The position numbers and the translations under genes were made by a program. This document shows, one piece after another, positions 26,564 through 34,124 of a stretch of 64,000 bases of DNA (within the stretch, counting starts at the first letter, position 1; each line of letters begins with the position of its first letter). Under the pieces are notes generated by a model. That model had not been told where the DNA came from and made no database searches. It saw nothing but the letters and a program-made list of their open reading frames with translations. The stretch is taken from positions 1,116,001 through 1,180,000 of the forward strand of contig CANLPY010000001.1 in assembly GCA_947493165.1 (NCBI GenBank), written 5' to 3'. This DNA comes from an uncultured Erythrobacter sp. GTDB taxonomy: Bacteria; Pseudomonadota; Alphaproteobacteria; Sphingomonadales; Sphingomonadaceae.

Positions 26564-27823
26564 ATGGACCACTTTTCCCTCAAAAACGGCGTTATGCATG
26601 CCGAAGACGTGCCCTTGCCGCGTATTGCTGAAGAAGTAGGCACGCCCGTTTACGTCTACTCTCGCGCCACATTGGAGCGGCACGCCCGCGTCTTTCGCGA
26701 AGCCTTGGACGGTGTGCCGGATAAGCTGATCGCGTTTGCGGTGAAAGCAAACCCCAATTTGTCGGTGCTGAAAGTGCTACAAAGCCAAGGGTACGGCGCC
26801 GACTGCGTTTCCATCGGCGAGGTTAGGCGCGCGCTCGCGGCGGGAATCAAGCCTGAGAAGATCGTATTTTCCGGCGTCGGCAAAACCCGCGCAGAGTTGG
26901 CCGCAGGGCTCGATCTGGGCATTGGCCAATTCAATATCGAGAGCGAAGAAGAGGGCGAAGAGCTGGCCGAAGTCGCCGCTGAGATGGGCATTATTGCGCA
27001 ATGCGCTCTACGCATCAATCCCGATGTTGATGCAGGAACGCACGACAAAATCTCCACGGGCAAGGCAGATAACAAGTTTGGCGTGCCAATCGATCAAGCG
27101 GGTCAAATATTCGGCAAGCTATCGCACTCACCCAGCGTGAATTTGCGCGGTGTTGCAGTGCACATCGGCAGTCAGCTGGCGGACATCGCTCCGCTGGAGC
27201 GTGCGTTCGAAAAGCTGGGTGAGTTGGTAAAGTCCCTGCGCGGCGCTGGCCATACGATCACCCATGTCGACTTGGGCGGCGGACTAGGCGTGCCCTATCG
27301 CAAGGGCGAGCAATTGCCGCCACCATCCGAATACGGCGCGATGGTTGCCCGCGTAACGAAGGATTGGGACGTCTCCTTGATCTTCGAACCTGGCCGCGTA
27401 ATCGCAGGCAATGCCGGCGTGCTGTTAACCCGCGTTGTTCGAGTAAAGCGGGGCCTCAATCATCCGTTTGTAATCGTTGATGCGGCGATGAACGATCTGG
27501 CTCGCCCTGCCCTTTACGGCGCCTATCATCACTTTGAAGCTGTGGAGCCGCGCGGGAATGAAATGACCGCGAACATCGTTGGGCCGATCTGCGAAACAGG
27601 CGATACTTTCGCGATGGGCCGCGATTGTGATGAACTCGTTAGCGGTGAGCTTGCCGTGTTTCGCACCGCTGGCGCATATGGCGCCACTATGGCCTCCAGC
27701 TACAACTCGCGCGGGTTTGTCGCCGAAGTGCTGGTCGATGGCGATAAATTCGCTGTCGTTGCTGATCGAATTGAAGCCGGTGCGATCATGGATGCAGAAC
27801 GCGTCCCCGATTGGCTAGCGTGA
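26564..27823 (+). CDS. lysA: diaminopimelate decarboxylase
   Basis: Makes lysine from meso-diaminopimelate. A 419-residue PLP enzyme with the alanine-racemase-like barrel: PLP lysine K61 in AVKANPN, HIGSQL, DLGGGLGVPY, EPGRVIAGNAG, and the substrate-side motif GPICETGDTFA with catalytic Cys, then YGATMASSYNSR. Length and motifs are normal. Confidence 0.96.
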   Translation: MDHFSLKNGVMHAEDVPLPRIAEEVGTPVYVYSRATLERHARVFREALDGVPDKLIAFAVKANPNLSVLKVLQSQGYGADCVSIGEVRRALAAGIKPEKIVFSGVGKTRAELAAGLDLGIGQFNIESEEEGEELAEVAAEMGIIAQCALRINPDVDAGTHDKISTGKADNKFGVPIDQAGQIFGKLSHSPSVNLRGVAVHIGSQLADIAPLERAFEKLGELVKSLRGAGHTITHVDLGGGLGVPYRKGEQLPPPSEYGAMVARVTKDWDVSLIFEPGRVIAGNAGVLLTRVVRVKRGLNHPFVIVDAAMNDLARPALYGAYHHFEAVEPRGNEMTANIVGPICETGDTFAMGRDCDELVSGELAVFRTAGAYGATMASSYNSRGFVAEVLVDGDKFAVVADRIEAGAIMDAERVPDWLA

Positions 27824-27843
27824 ACACGGCTACCACTTAACTC

Positions 27844-28731
27844 ATGAGTGATCTTCAAAGCCTTCCCCTGTTTCACCGGATTGCCGGGCAAAAGGTGTTG
27901 GTTCTGGGTGAAGGCGATGCGGCAGAGCCCAAGCGACGCTTGGTCGAGCGAGCAGGCGGGATCATCATTGATGACATGGTCCAAGCGGTGGATGAAGGCG
28001 TGCGTATCGCCTTTGTCGCATACGATGACGCAAAGGCGTGCGAAGTCGCTGCAATCAACGCACGCTGTGCCGGCATGCTGGTGAACGTGGTCGACAAGCC
28101 TGACCTGTGCGACTTTACCACCCCGAGCATTCTTGATCGCAATCCGGTGCTGATCGCAGTTGGCACAGGCGGGGCTTCGGCGGGTTTGGCCAAACACGTC
28201 CGGTTACGATTGGAGCGAATTCTACCGCAATCACTAGGCAGGCTTGCAGAAGCCTTGTTTGGTGCGCGGCCCAAGCTGCGCGAATTGTTTCCAGATGGAG
28301 GGGACCGTAGGCGCGCACTTGATGAGGCGCTGCGAGAGGGCGGCGCTCTTGACGCACTGGATGGCAAATCTCACGAGCGTGTCGATGCGTGGGCAAGCGG
28401 CGAACTTGCCGCGCAGGCCAGCCAAGCTGCGGAATGCGTGATTACCAGCGACAACCCCGAGGACTTGACCTTGCGTCAGGCTCGCCTTCTTGGTGAGGCT
28501 GATATTGTCTGCGTGGTTGGCGATGTTTCCAAAGAAGTGCTCGCCCGCGCACGCGCCGATGCCATTCGCATTGACTGCGATGTGAGCACTTGCCCCAATG
28601 CGCAGCGAGGTAACGCTAGCAGCAGCGGTGATAGCTCACCCCCTCGCTGTCCCCGCGCCGCTCAGCAATTTGCGCTCAGTGGGAGCCGCAACACTCTTAC
28701 CGTGATCCTGCGCTGGCAGAGCCCGGACTAG
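27844..28731 (+). CDS. precorrin-2 dehydrogenase/sirohydrochlorin ferrochelatase with degenerate CobA-like tail
   Basis: The CysG N-terminal module: it oxidises precorrin-2 and inserts iron to give siroheme for sulfite reductase. The NAD-binding domain starts with KVLVLGEGDAAEPKRRL, followed by NVVDKPDLCDFTTPSI, the VGTGGASAGLAKHVR segment and a helical dimerisation region. From about residue 200, DLTLRQARLLGEADIVCVVG and the following VSKEVLARARADAIRI align with the start of the CobA methyltransferase, but the rest of that domain is missing. The complete cobA is at 47984. The tail after residue 250 is low-complexity. Confidence 0.85.
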   Translation: MSDLQSLPLFHRIAGQKVLVLGEGDAAEPKRRLVERAGGIIIDDMVQAVDEGVRIAFVAYDDAKACEVAAINARCAGMLVNVVDKPDLCDFTTPSILDRNPVLIAVGTGGASAGLAKHVRLRLERILPQSLGRLAEALFGARPKLRELFPDGGDRRRALDEALREGGALDALDGKSHERVDAWASGELAAQASQAAECVITSDNPEDLTLRQARLLGEADIVCVVGDVSKEVLARARADAIRIDCDVSTCPNAQRGNASSSGDSSPPRCPRAAQQFALSGSRNTLTVILRWQSPD

Positions 28732-28753
28732 CCAGCAGGCCTAATCTGCCAAA

Positions 28754-29737
28754 TCAGGCCGCCAGGTTGAGCGGTGCATCAATCGCCGCAAAATAGCTGG
28801 CCATGCCATCGGCGCTGGCCTCGCTAAGGGCGATGAATGCTCGGCGCTTGTCCGTCGAATCCGCAATGCGCACAAAAATGCCGCTATCAACCATCTGCCG
28901 CACCCAGCGCAGCGCCGTTGTCGCCGGGACCCCGGCCGCAATACACAGCGAGGTGACCGAGACACGGCGATGCTCAGCATGAGCCGCTGTCAGATCGAGC
29001 AGCATATCCCAGGCAGGATCGGCAAACAGTTCCGCGTCAAAGAACCGTGCGCGGGTCTGACGATTGGCAATAATCTGACGCACCAGCCGGGGATCCGGCA
29101 AAGGCGGACGAGCGCAATTTTGTGCGCCCCAGCCATTCTCATTGCTCTCAATCCCGCGAAAATCTCTCTTGACGTCACTCAAGCTCTGAGACTGTTTTTC
29201 ATCGGATTCCCATGGTTCCTGCGGCAACCCTTCTAACTTGTTGGCAATCACATCGACCTGCTCAGAAAGACGCAGCAGAGTAAGGCGATCCTCTTCGCTC
29301 ATTTCGCGCACACGTGCATTCGATACGTGCGAGAGGATACGGCCAACCGCCACGATACGGTCAGCCCGAGACGGATTTATCAGCAATTGGGCATCCGATT
29401 GATCAAGCACCGCAAACACATCATCAAGCGCCTCTAGCGAGGTTGAAACGATCAATTGTGATCCACATTCGGCTGCGCGCATATCGAGCCGCGCCAGCAA
29501 GGCCAATGTGCGCGCATCAACTTCAGGGCAGTCGATCAAGACGACATCGCTCAAGACGCGAATTTGCCCCTCCAGCAGATCAGCAATCGGGCCGCGATCA
29601 GCCGCGCGAAACCCAGCGCCAACCAAATCCTCGGCAATCTGACTGCGCATTGCGGGCCGATCAGCAAACACCGCAATACTCGCAGGTTCCACGGCCGGAT
29701 CACGCGCCACATCGTACGAAAAGTCTGCTTGAGCCAT
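28754..29737 (-). CDS. winged-helix regulator with a pseudo-receiver-like N-terminal domain
   Basis: A 327-residue protein. Residues about 15-130 show the alternating beta-alpha pattern of a CheY-like domain (IAVFADRPAMRSQIAEDLVGAGF, then DVVLIDCPEVD), without clear acidic-pocket and lysine residues. Residues about 130-190 include a charged helix, and 225-320 form a MarR-like winged helix (VSVTSLCIAAGVPATTALRWVRQMVDSGIF). AAGGAGG placed 7 bases before ATG 29737 defines the start. It is divergent from an ECF sigma gene and has a palindrome in its promoter. Target genes unknown. Confidence 0.72.
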   Translation of the reverse strand: MAQADFSYDVARDPAVEPASIAVFADRPAMRSQIAEDLVGAGFRAADRGPIADLLEGQIRVLSDVVLIDCPEVDARTLALLARLDMRAAECGSQLIVSTSLEALDDVFAVLDQSDAQLLINPSRADRIVAVGRILSHVSNARVREMSEEDRLTLLRLSEQVDVIANKLEGLPQEPWESDEKQSQSLSDVKRDFRGIESNENGWGAQNCARPPLPDPRLVRQIIANRQTRARFFDAELFADPAWDMLLDLTAAHAEHRRVSVTSLCIAAGVPATTALRWVRQMVDSGIFVRIADSTDKRRAFIALSEASADGMASYFAAIDAPLNLAA

Positions 29738-29771
29738 CGAATCGCCTCCTTGATAGAATGAAACACAAGTA

Positions 29772-29786
29772 GAACAAAACGTGTTC
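29772..29786. promoter_or_regulatory. 15-bp inverted repeat in the winged-helix gene promoter
   Basis: GAACA-AAACG-TGTTC lies 35 bases before the start codon of the winged-helix gene. On the minus strand it falls between TTGACT (29790-29795) and TACTTG (29768-29773), i.e. in the spacer of a plausible promoter, the usual place for repression. It may serve autoregulation; it also resembles a degenerate alphaproteobacterial LexA site. Confidence 0.45.
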
Positions 29787-29867
29787 AAGTCAAGAATTTG
29801 TGCAAATCTGAGGCAATTTGACCGAAGTCATTGAACCTTTTGCGCGTAATGCGCGACTACATCAGTA

Positions 29868-30440
29868 ATGACCAAGCAAACCCGTCTTGCCTCACCGAAA
29901 CCCGGCATTCTGTTCGACGAATTGCTCGTCGTGATGGTGCAGCAAGGCGATCAAAAAGCGCTCTCGCGCCTGCACAAGCGCTGGGATGCTCGGCTGATCC
30001 GTGCGGCCTATCGCTACACCGGCGACCGCGAATTGGCGCGCGATCTGGCGCAAGAATGTTGGATTGGGATTTGGAAAGGCATTGGTAGCCTGCGCGATCC
30101 GGAGCGGTTCCGCAGCTATGCCTTTGCGATCCTGCACCGACGCGGGGCGACGCATCTGAGCAAGAGCATTCGCGAGCGGGATAAAGCTGCGACGGCCGAG
30201 CCCGAAGAGGCGCAAGCGACTGCTCAGGACGATGCGCTCGCATTGCAGCAGGCCTTTGCCAGCCTCCCGCCCGATCAACGACTCGCCGCGCATTTGCATT
30301 TCGTCGAAGGGCTAACCCTGCGCGAAATCGCAGAGGTGAACGACATTCCGCTTGGCACAGCGAAAAGCCGCCTGTTTCACGCGCGCCGCCTGTTGAAGGC
30401 GGCGCTATCCCCGTTCCAAAAGGAGACTACCCATGAGTGA
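29868..30440 (+). CDS. ECF-type RNA polymerase sigma factor
   Basis: A 190-residue sigma-70 family protein. Region 2 (about 20-95) has LIRAAYRYTGDRELARDLAQECWIGIW, and region 4 (about 125-180) has LPPDQRLAAHLHFVEGLTLREIAEVNDIPLGTAKSRL, a clear helix-turn-helix. The start ATG is set by the frame; there is little Shine-Dalgarno signal. It overlaps the downstream DUF6768 gene by 8 bases, so that membrane protein is the candidate regulator. Confidence 0.88.
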   Translation: MTKQTRLASPKPGILFDELLVVMVQQGDQKALSRLHKRWDARLIRAAYRYTGDRELARDLAQECWIGIWKGIGSLRDPERFRSYAFAILHRRGATHLSKSIRERDKAATAEPEEAQATAQDDALALQQAFASLPPDQRLAAHLHFVEGLTLREIAEVNDIPLGTAKSRLFHARRLLKAALSPFQKETTHE

Positions 30441-30834
30441 ACAAGACAATCGCATTTCCGCGGCGCTCGACGATGACGACAAGGCGTTTCTCGCCAGCCT
30501 CGACAGTGATCGCGGCCTATTTCAACAGATTGGAGATAGCTGGAAAGGTCCGCTTGGCGGATGGGCCAAGTTCGCCTTCATTCTCGCCGTGATCTTCGGC
30601 TTCGGATTGTTGGTGGTAATCTGGCAGGTGGCTCACACCCGCGATCCAGTAGAGCACACCTTATGGGCGATCGCAGCGCTCGCCCTATTGATTATTCAGG
30701 GCTTCCTCAAAGAGTGGATGTTCAATCGAATGAACATGCTGACGATCTTGCGCGAGGTGAAGAAGCTACAAGTGCAGGTCGCACTGCTATCCGAACACCA
30801 AGAGGGCGATAAGCAGGGATCCCCCCCCCTTTAG
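30433..30834 (+). CDS. DUF6768-type membrane protein, possible anti-sigma partner
   Basis: A 133-residue protein with an acidic N-terminus (DDDDKAFLASLDSDRGLFQQIGDSWKG in two parts around residues 13-38), two membrane spans (about 45-66 and 75-93) and a charged coiled-coil tail (LREVKKLQVQVALLSEHQ). Its small size, topology and coupling to an ECF gene suggest it binds the sigma factor through the N-terminus; it lacks a zinc anti-sigma motif. AAGGAG lies 11 bases upstream. A run of nine C ends the gene. The family name is from memory. Confidence 0.68.
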   Translation: MSEQDNRISAALDDDDKAFLASLDSDRGLFQQIGDSWKGPLGGWAKFAFILAVIFGFGLLVVIWQVAHTRDPVEHTLWAIAALALLIIQGFLKEWMFNRMNMLTILREVKKLQVQVALLSEHQEGDKQGSPPL

Positions 30835-31409
30835 GGCCGAATTTCGATCGGTGTGCCGTCGGGCACCAGTGTCCAAAGCTCCTCGATTTCGGCATTCGTG
30901 AGCGCAATGCAGCCATCGGTCCAATCACCGCGCATCCGGCGGTTCGCGCCATTGGGCTGACCATGAATGAATATGTCCCCTCCCGCCGAACGCCCATATT
31001 GTGCGGCAAAGGTCCGGTCGCGTGAATTTGGGTAATCGATCCGCAGGCTCAGGTGAAAACTACTGTTCGGGTTGCGGGTGTGGACAGTGTAAACCCCTTC
31101 AGGCGTGCGCTCATCACCCTCAAAGCGTTTGTGACCGCGCGGAGCATCGCCAAATTGCAGACCGCGATAGACGCGAATAGGTTCACCGCCATTGTAGGCA
31201 ACTAGCAATCGTTCCGACTTATCGACGATCAAATAGTCAGCATATAGCGCTGATCGACGCTCAATCGTGCGGGCGGCGACGCGCGGCTGTCTCTGAACCA
31301 CCGGATAGCTGACTTTTGTTGCCACACTCGCATCAGTCACAGGATCGCCGGGTGGGGCGACGCAACTCGCGATGAGCAAGGTGGCAAGGAGAGCGAAAAT
31401 CCGAGTCAT
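30831..31409 (-). CDS. L,D-transpeptidase (YkuD) lipoprotein
   Basis: A 192-residue cell-wall enzyme. The lipoprotein signal MTRIFALLATLLIASC has acceptor C16. The YkuD domain begins near residue 55 (YLIVDKSERLLVAYN) and carries FIHGQPN and TDGCIALTNAEI with the catalytic cysteine; the usual Ser before GC is Asp-Thr-type here (TDGC). It makes 3-3 cross-links or anchors proteins to peptidoglycan. An upstream in-frame ATG is ignored because the signal peptide starts at 31409. Its TAA shares bases with the convergent TAG of the DUF6768 gene. Confidence 0.85.
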   Translation of the reverse strand: MTRIFALLATLLIASCVAPPGDPVTDASVATKVSYPVVQRQPRVAARTIERRSALYADYLIVDKSERLLVAYNGGEPIRVYRGLQFGDAPRGHKRFEGDERTPEGVYTVHTRNPNSSFHLSLRIDYPNSRDRTFAAQYGRSAGGDIFIHGQPNGANRRMRGDWTDGCIALTNAEIEELWTLVPDGTPIEIRP

Positions 31410-31490
31410 CAATTGCACAAATATCGCCTCAAGCGCGCCCGCGCAATTGCGCACCCACCCCTATGTCCCAAACAGGGAAGGGTTTGCCGC

Positions 31491-32780
31491 TTAGTCTTCA
31501 AACGGATCTTTCATCAGAATAGTATCGTCGCGCTCAGGACTGGTCGACACCAGCGACACCGGCGTCTCGATCAGCTCTTGCACACGCTGGATGTACTTGA
31601 TCGCATTCGCGGGGAGATCGACATACGAGCGCGCACCAACCGTGCTCTCACTCCACCCTTCCATTTCTTCATAGATCGGCTCAACCTCTGCCTGATCGGC
31701 GGAGTGCGTGGGAAGGTAGTCAATCACATTGCCGCGCAGCCGGTATCCGGTGCAAATTTTCACCGTTTCCAGCCCATCGAGAACATCGATCTTGGTGAGC
31801 GCAATGCCGGTCACACCGCTGATCGCGCAGGTTTGCCGCACGAGCACCGCATCGAACCAGCCGACGCGCCGCTGCCGCCCGGTGACAGTGCCAAACTCGT
31901 GGCCACGCTCACCCAGACGCTGACCAATCTCGTCATCAAGCTCAGTCGGGAACGGGCCGCTGCCAACCCGCGTCGTGTACGCCTTCACAATGGCCAACAC
32001 AAAGCCGGTTGCATTCGGCCCAAGCCCGCTGCCGCTTGCGGCTGTCCCGCTGACGGTGTTGGAGCTGGTGACGAAGGGATAGGTGCCGTGATCGACATCC
32101 AGCAGCACGCCCTGCGCGCCCTCGAACAGGATCTTCGCGCCCGCTTTGCGCACCTTCTTGAGGCGCTTCCATACGGGCTGAGCAAAGCGCAGGACGAACT
32201 CCGCAACATCACGCAATTCATCAAGGATCGCCTCACGATCCACCGGCGGTTGGTCAAAACCTGCGCGCAAAGCGTCATGGTGCGCGCACAAACGGTCAAG
32301 CTGCGGCTCCAGCCGGTCAAGGTGCGCCAGATCGCACACGCGGATCGCGCGGCGTCCAACCTTGTCTTCATAGGCCGGGCCAATCCCGCGCCCGGTCGTG
32401 CCGATCTTGCCCTTGCCCGCCGCGGTCTCGCGTAGCGCGTCAAGATCGCGGTGCACCGACAGGATCAGCGGGCAATTGTCCGCAATCGCCAGATTGTCAT
32501 CATTGATGGTGACGCCTTGGCCTTCGAGCTTCTGCACTTCATCGCGCAGCGCCCACGGGTCCAGCACCACGCCATTGCCGATCATGCTCATCGTACCAGA
32601 GACGATGCCCGATGGCAGTAGGCTGAGCTTGTAGACCTCCCCATCAATCACCAGCGTATGGCCAGCATTGTGCCCACCTTGGAAGCGGACGACGGCGTCA
32701 GCGCGGCTGGCGAGCCAATCGACGATCTTGCCTTTGCCTTCATCGCCCCATTGGGCGCCAATTACGGTGACGTTAGCCAT
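31491..32780 (-). CDS. purA: adenylosuccinate synthetase
   Basis: Joins IMP and aspartate with GTP, the first AMP-specific step of purine synthesis. The 429-residue protein shows [18 protein letters not shown] at the start, the substrate motif [24 protein letters not shown] and [11 protein letters not shown]. Everything is normal in length. It follows hisZ, serA and serC on the same strand, though a 210-base gap with several hairpins separates it from hisZ, so it may have its own promoter. Confidence 0.97.
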   Translation of the reverse strand: MANVTVIGAQWGDEGKGKIVDWLASRADAVVRFQGGHNAGHTLVIDGEVYKLSLLPSGIVSGTMSMIGNGVVLDPWALRDEVQKLEGQGVTINDDNLAIADNCPLILSVHRDLDALRETAAGKGKIGTTGRGIGPAYEDKVGRRAIRVCDLAHLDRLEPQLDRLCAHHDALRAGFDQPPVDREAILDELRDVAEFVLRFAQPVWKRLKKVRKAGAKILFEGAQGVLLDVDHGTYPFVTSSNTVSGTAASGSGLGPNATGFVLAIVKAYTTRVGSGPFPTELDDEIGQRLGERGHEFGTVTGRQRRVGWFDAVLVRQTCAISGVTGIALTKIDVLDGLETVKICTGYRLRGNVIDYLPTHSADQAEVEPIYEEMEGWSESTVGARSYVDLPANAIKYIQRVQELIETPVSLVSTSPERDDTILMKDPFED

Positions 32781-32901
32781 GCTCTACTTTCATGCTGATT
32801 CGGTAGGGAAGGTGTGACCCGACAAACCGCGCGGACCTAGGGCGTCGCGAGGCTGAGGGCAAGGGAGTATGGTGGCGCAATACCCATTGGCTTGGAGTCC
32901 T

Positions 32902-32984
32902 TGTGCTGCGCAGCACATCCGTGCTGCGATGTCCTCGCGGCTTGCGGGCAAGCCGCGAGGATATCGCACGCTGGATAGCGTGCG
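32902..32984. repeat. cluster of three hairpins between hisZ and purA
   Basis: TGTGCTGCGCAGCACA (32902-32917) is a perfect palindrome. 32925-32968 forms a 21-bp stem with one G-U pair and a two-base turn; its inner 14 bp (TCCTCGCGGCTTGC) are perfect. CGCACGCT-GGAT-AGCGTGCG (32965-32984) is a third hairpin sharing four bases with the second. Together they may end hisZ transcripts or be repeated palindromic elements. The rest of the 210-base gap shows nothing else. Confidence 0.8.
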
Positions 32985-32990
32985 GAAAAC

Positions 32991-34097
32991 CTAAAGCAAA
33001 ACAGTCTCTTTCCCATCCAACCGGTGCGTGCAGCCAAGCGCCTTCGCGTCTTCGCCCTCGCCGAGCTGCGCAATCGTGCGCCAGCCGATGGCTCGCAGGC
33101 GCGCGGCGGTGTCTTCATTATGGCCCGCTGGCAGATAGAGAGTGCTTGTCGCCTCCGCCTCTGGCGCCGCCTCGGCCACAGCATCAACATACAGAGTAAA
33201 GCCGGTTGCAGCTTCATCGCTGCCGCCGATCCGATAGGTTCCGCCCCTGCCCGCTGCTCCGCGAACACCGTCGGCGTAAATCGTAAAGCCAAACCAGCTT
33301 TGATATTCAAATCCGTGGCGTTCAGTCGGGTCGAGCGTGATGCGCGCCTTTCCTTCAATCCGCGCGGCAATAGCTTCCAATCCGGCAATCCGGCTGGCGA
33401 GCGCGCCGCCCGCATCAACCGCACGCAATTTATCGCGCGCCTCAGCGAACGGCCCGGTGGCATAAAGCAGTGGCAGATACGCCTCGCCGCCCGCTTCCTT
33501 CAGCCCGCCCGCGTCCTTGGTATCAAGTTCGCGCCGCACCGCGTCTATCTGTTCCGGCTTAAGCGGCATCGCCTTTTCAGCTAGAGTATCCACCAGATCA
33601 GGCAGAGTGAAGTCAACCGAGATGCCGGTTAAGCCTGCCGCACTCAGCGCTTCGACCGCCAGCGCGGCAATCTCACCGGCCGCCTGCGCCGTATCAGCTC
33701 CGATCAGCTCTGCGCCCAATTGTAGCCGTTCACGCGCCGGATCAAGCTGGTCAGCACGGATCAGCGCGGTTTCTCCGCAATAGGCAAGCCGCAGCGGGCG
33801 CGGGCTGTCTGCCATGCTGGTCGCGGCAATCCGCCCTATTTGTGGCGTGATGTCGCTGCGCAAGGCCAGCGTGCGGAGGCTGGACGGGTCCACAAAGCGG
33901 AACGCATTGCGGGTTTTTACCCCTTCCATACGCGCGGCCAAGGATTGCTCAAATTCGAGCAATGGCGGGCGCACCCGGTCATATCCATGCGCCTGCAGCG
34001 CATCCAAGTTGGCACGCATAGCGCGGGTGATCCGGTCTGCCTCAATCGGCAAACGGTCGGCTAGCCCTTCGGGCAGGAGATCATCTGACTTGGTCAT
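32991..34097 (-). CDS. hisZ: ATP phosphoribosyltransferase regulatory subunit HisZ
   Basis: A 368-residue class II aminoacyl-tRNA synthetase-like protein related to HisS but lacking the anticodon domain. It starts LLPEGLADRLPIEADRI and carries RPPLLEFEQSLAAR, FRFVDPSSLRTLALRSDIT and YCGETALIR. With short HisG it forms the first enzyme of histidine synthesis; hisG is not in the window. It follows serA by 27 bases on the same strand. Some relatives are annotated HisS-like, but length and missing motif 3 context favour HisZ. Confidence 0.9.
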   Translation of the reverse strand: MTKSDDLLPEGLADRLPIEADRITRAMRANLDALQAHGYDRVRPPLLEFEQSLAARMEGVKTRNAFRFVDPSSLRTLALRSDITPQIGRIAATSMADSPRPLRLAYCGETALIRADQLDPARERLQLGAELIGADTAQAAGEIAALAVEALSAAGLTGISVDFTLPDLVDTLAEKAMPLKPEQIDAVRRELDTKDAGGLKEAGGEAYLPLLYATGPFAEARDKLRAVDAGGALASRIAGLEAIAARIEGKARITLDPTERHGFEYQSWFGFTIYADGVRGAAGRGGTYRIGGSDEAATGFTLYVDAVAEAAPEAEATSTLYLPAGHNEDTAARLRAIGWRTIAQLGEGEDAKALGCTHRLDGKETVLL

Positions 34098-34124
34098 GTT
34101 GGCGAGCGCTTGCCCGATTGCCGA

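Noticed and set aside
29772..29786. LexA (SOS) box before the winged-helix gene
   Set aside because: The alphaproteobacterial box is a direct repeat GAAC-N7-GAAC; here the second half is inverted, so an autoregulatory operator fits better.
31413..32435. A 340-codon open frame antisense to purA
   Set aside because: No recognisable fold, biased His/Arg composition, and purA is unambiguous.
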